NCBI GenBank assembly: GCA_027459625.1
Contig: DAIDHP010000011.1
Coordinates: 1 to 64,000 of the forward strand
Source: Chthonomonadales bacterium
Lineage (GTDB): Bacteria; Armatimonadota; Chthonomonadetes; Chthonomonadales; CAJBBX01
Direction: 5' to 3'
Length of the DNA stretch: 64,000 nt
Part shown: positions 63,433-64,000 of the stretch, piece by piece
How the letters are laid out: each line of letters opens with the position of its first letter
How positions within the stretch are numbered: the stretch's first letter is position 1
The notes under the pieces: model-generated
What the model was told of the DNA's origin: nothing
What the model saw: only the letters and a program-made list of their open reading frames with translations
Database searches by the model: none
Made by a program: the position numbers and the translations under genes

Positions 63433-64000
63433 ATGTCGGTTATGAGATACGCTGAAGCGTTGCGTCTCGCCATGACGGAGGAGATGGAGCGCGATGATAG
63501 GGTTTTCATATGCGGGGAGGAAGTGGGGCAATACCAGGGAACCTTCCGGGTGACCGAAGGACTTTTGGAGCGTTTTGGAGCGCGAAGGGTTGTTGACACC
63601 CCTATAAGCGAAACAGGCATATCCGGACTTGCCACAGGCTCCGCGATGGCGGGACTTCGCCCCATTGCGGAGTTCATGACGTGGTCATTCGCCTTGGAGG
63701 CGATGGATGTACTGGTGAATCACGCCGCAAAGATTACCTATATGAGCGGCGGAAGGGTGAAGTGTCCGGCGGTATTTCGCGGGCCTGCGGGAACGGGAAA
63801 TCAGCTATCAGCGCAGCATTCCCAGAGTCTCGAAGCATGGTACGCGCACATCCCAGGTTTCAAAATCGCCATGCCTGCGACTCCGGAGGATGCCAAAGGA
63901 CTCCTTAAAACCGCCGTTCGAGATGATGGACCGGTGATCTTCATGGAACACGCAGGACTCTACGCTCAACGGGGCGAAGTGCCGGAGGATCCTGAATTCA
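63433..64000 (+). CDS. pdhB: Pyruvate (or acetoin) dehydrogenase E1 beta subunit, 5' part
   Basis: It is open to the window edge, with 189 residues visible. [52 protein letters not shown] and [18 protein letters not shown] are the family signatures; the last two include residues that contact thiamine diphosphate and the alpha subunit. Two adjacent ATGs (63430, 63433); GGAG is 6 nt before the second, which is chosen. E2 and E3 genes presumably follow outside the window. Confidence 0.92.
   Translation, partial: MSVMRYAEALRLAMTEEMERDDRVFICGEEVGQYQGTFRVTEGLLERFGARRVVDTPISETGISGLATGSAMAGLRPIAEFMTWSFALEAMDVLVNHAAKITYMSGGRVKCPAVFRGPAGTGNQLSAQHSQSLEAWYAHIPGFKIAMPATPEDAKGLLKTAVRDDGPVIFMEHAGLYAQRGEVPEDPEF

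Overview
The window is bacterial chromosome, read as a free-living, probably anaerobic or facultative saccharolytic organism. The best lineage guess is Armatimonadota or a neighbour. That guess rests on a prepilin-like protein with a zinc ribbon and a C-terminal H-X9-DG motif (53253-54104), PEP-CTERM proteins, DUF1080, LamG and DUF6067-type secreted carbohydrate proteins, and hopanoid-type HpnI. It is inference from gene content; no rRNA or tRNA gene was seen. Anaerobic traits are a complete six-subunit Ech-type [NiFe] hydrogenase operon, a glycyl-radical trans-4-hydroxyproline dehydratase with its activase, and rubrerythrin.

Layout. 1-1.4 kb: AT-rich FkbM/GT9 fusion, apparently broken at its end. 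1.6-12 kb: a Tat-exported GxGYxYP-family protein, mnmG, a small membrane protein, a run of envelope and cofactor genes (FemAB-like GNAT, M48 lipoprotein, GT2, two CbiX-like chelatases), then clpS, hpnI and a small EamA/SMR transporter on the minus strand. 12.4-18.6 kb: a small exported protein, DUF4380, an Eis-like acetyltransferase, and glmU-prs behind a good sigma-70 promoter and a structured leader. 18.7-28 kb: intracellular GH3 glycosidase plus FGGY kinase, KGG stress protein, nth plus acyl-CoA ligase, two DUF1080 proteins and rubrerythrin. 28-38 kb, mostly minus strand: a PIG-L-like protein without its zinc residues, a propeller/toroid protein, a TPR protein, acs, an XRE-TPR regulator and an orphan homing-endonuclease-associated-repeat protein. 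38.6-47 kb: mutS2, cdd and echABCDEF. 47-49.2 kb: two tandem PEP-CTERM genes, each behind a clear sigma-54 promoter. 49.2-53 kb: pfkB kinase, holB, trxB. 53.2-64 kb: prepilin-like protein, hydroxyproline dehydratase and activase, two secreted carbohydrate proteins, and pdhA-pdhB running off the edge.

Cross-cutting signals. Six copies of an inverted-repeat element of about 87 bp lie in intergenic gaps across the window, two of them inside likely operons (glmU-prs, pdhA-pdhB). Four genes have a TATAAT-like -10 box only 6-7 nt before the start codon, which implies leaderless mRNAs. The most unusual material is this repeat family, the sigma-54-controlled PEP-CTERM pair, the catalytically stripped PIG-L protein next to the propeller protein, and the split CbiX pair.
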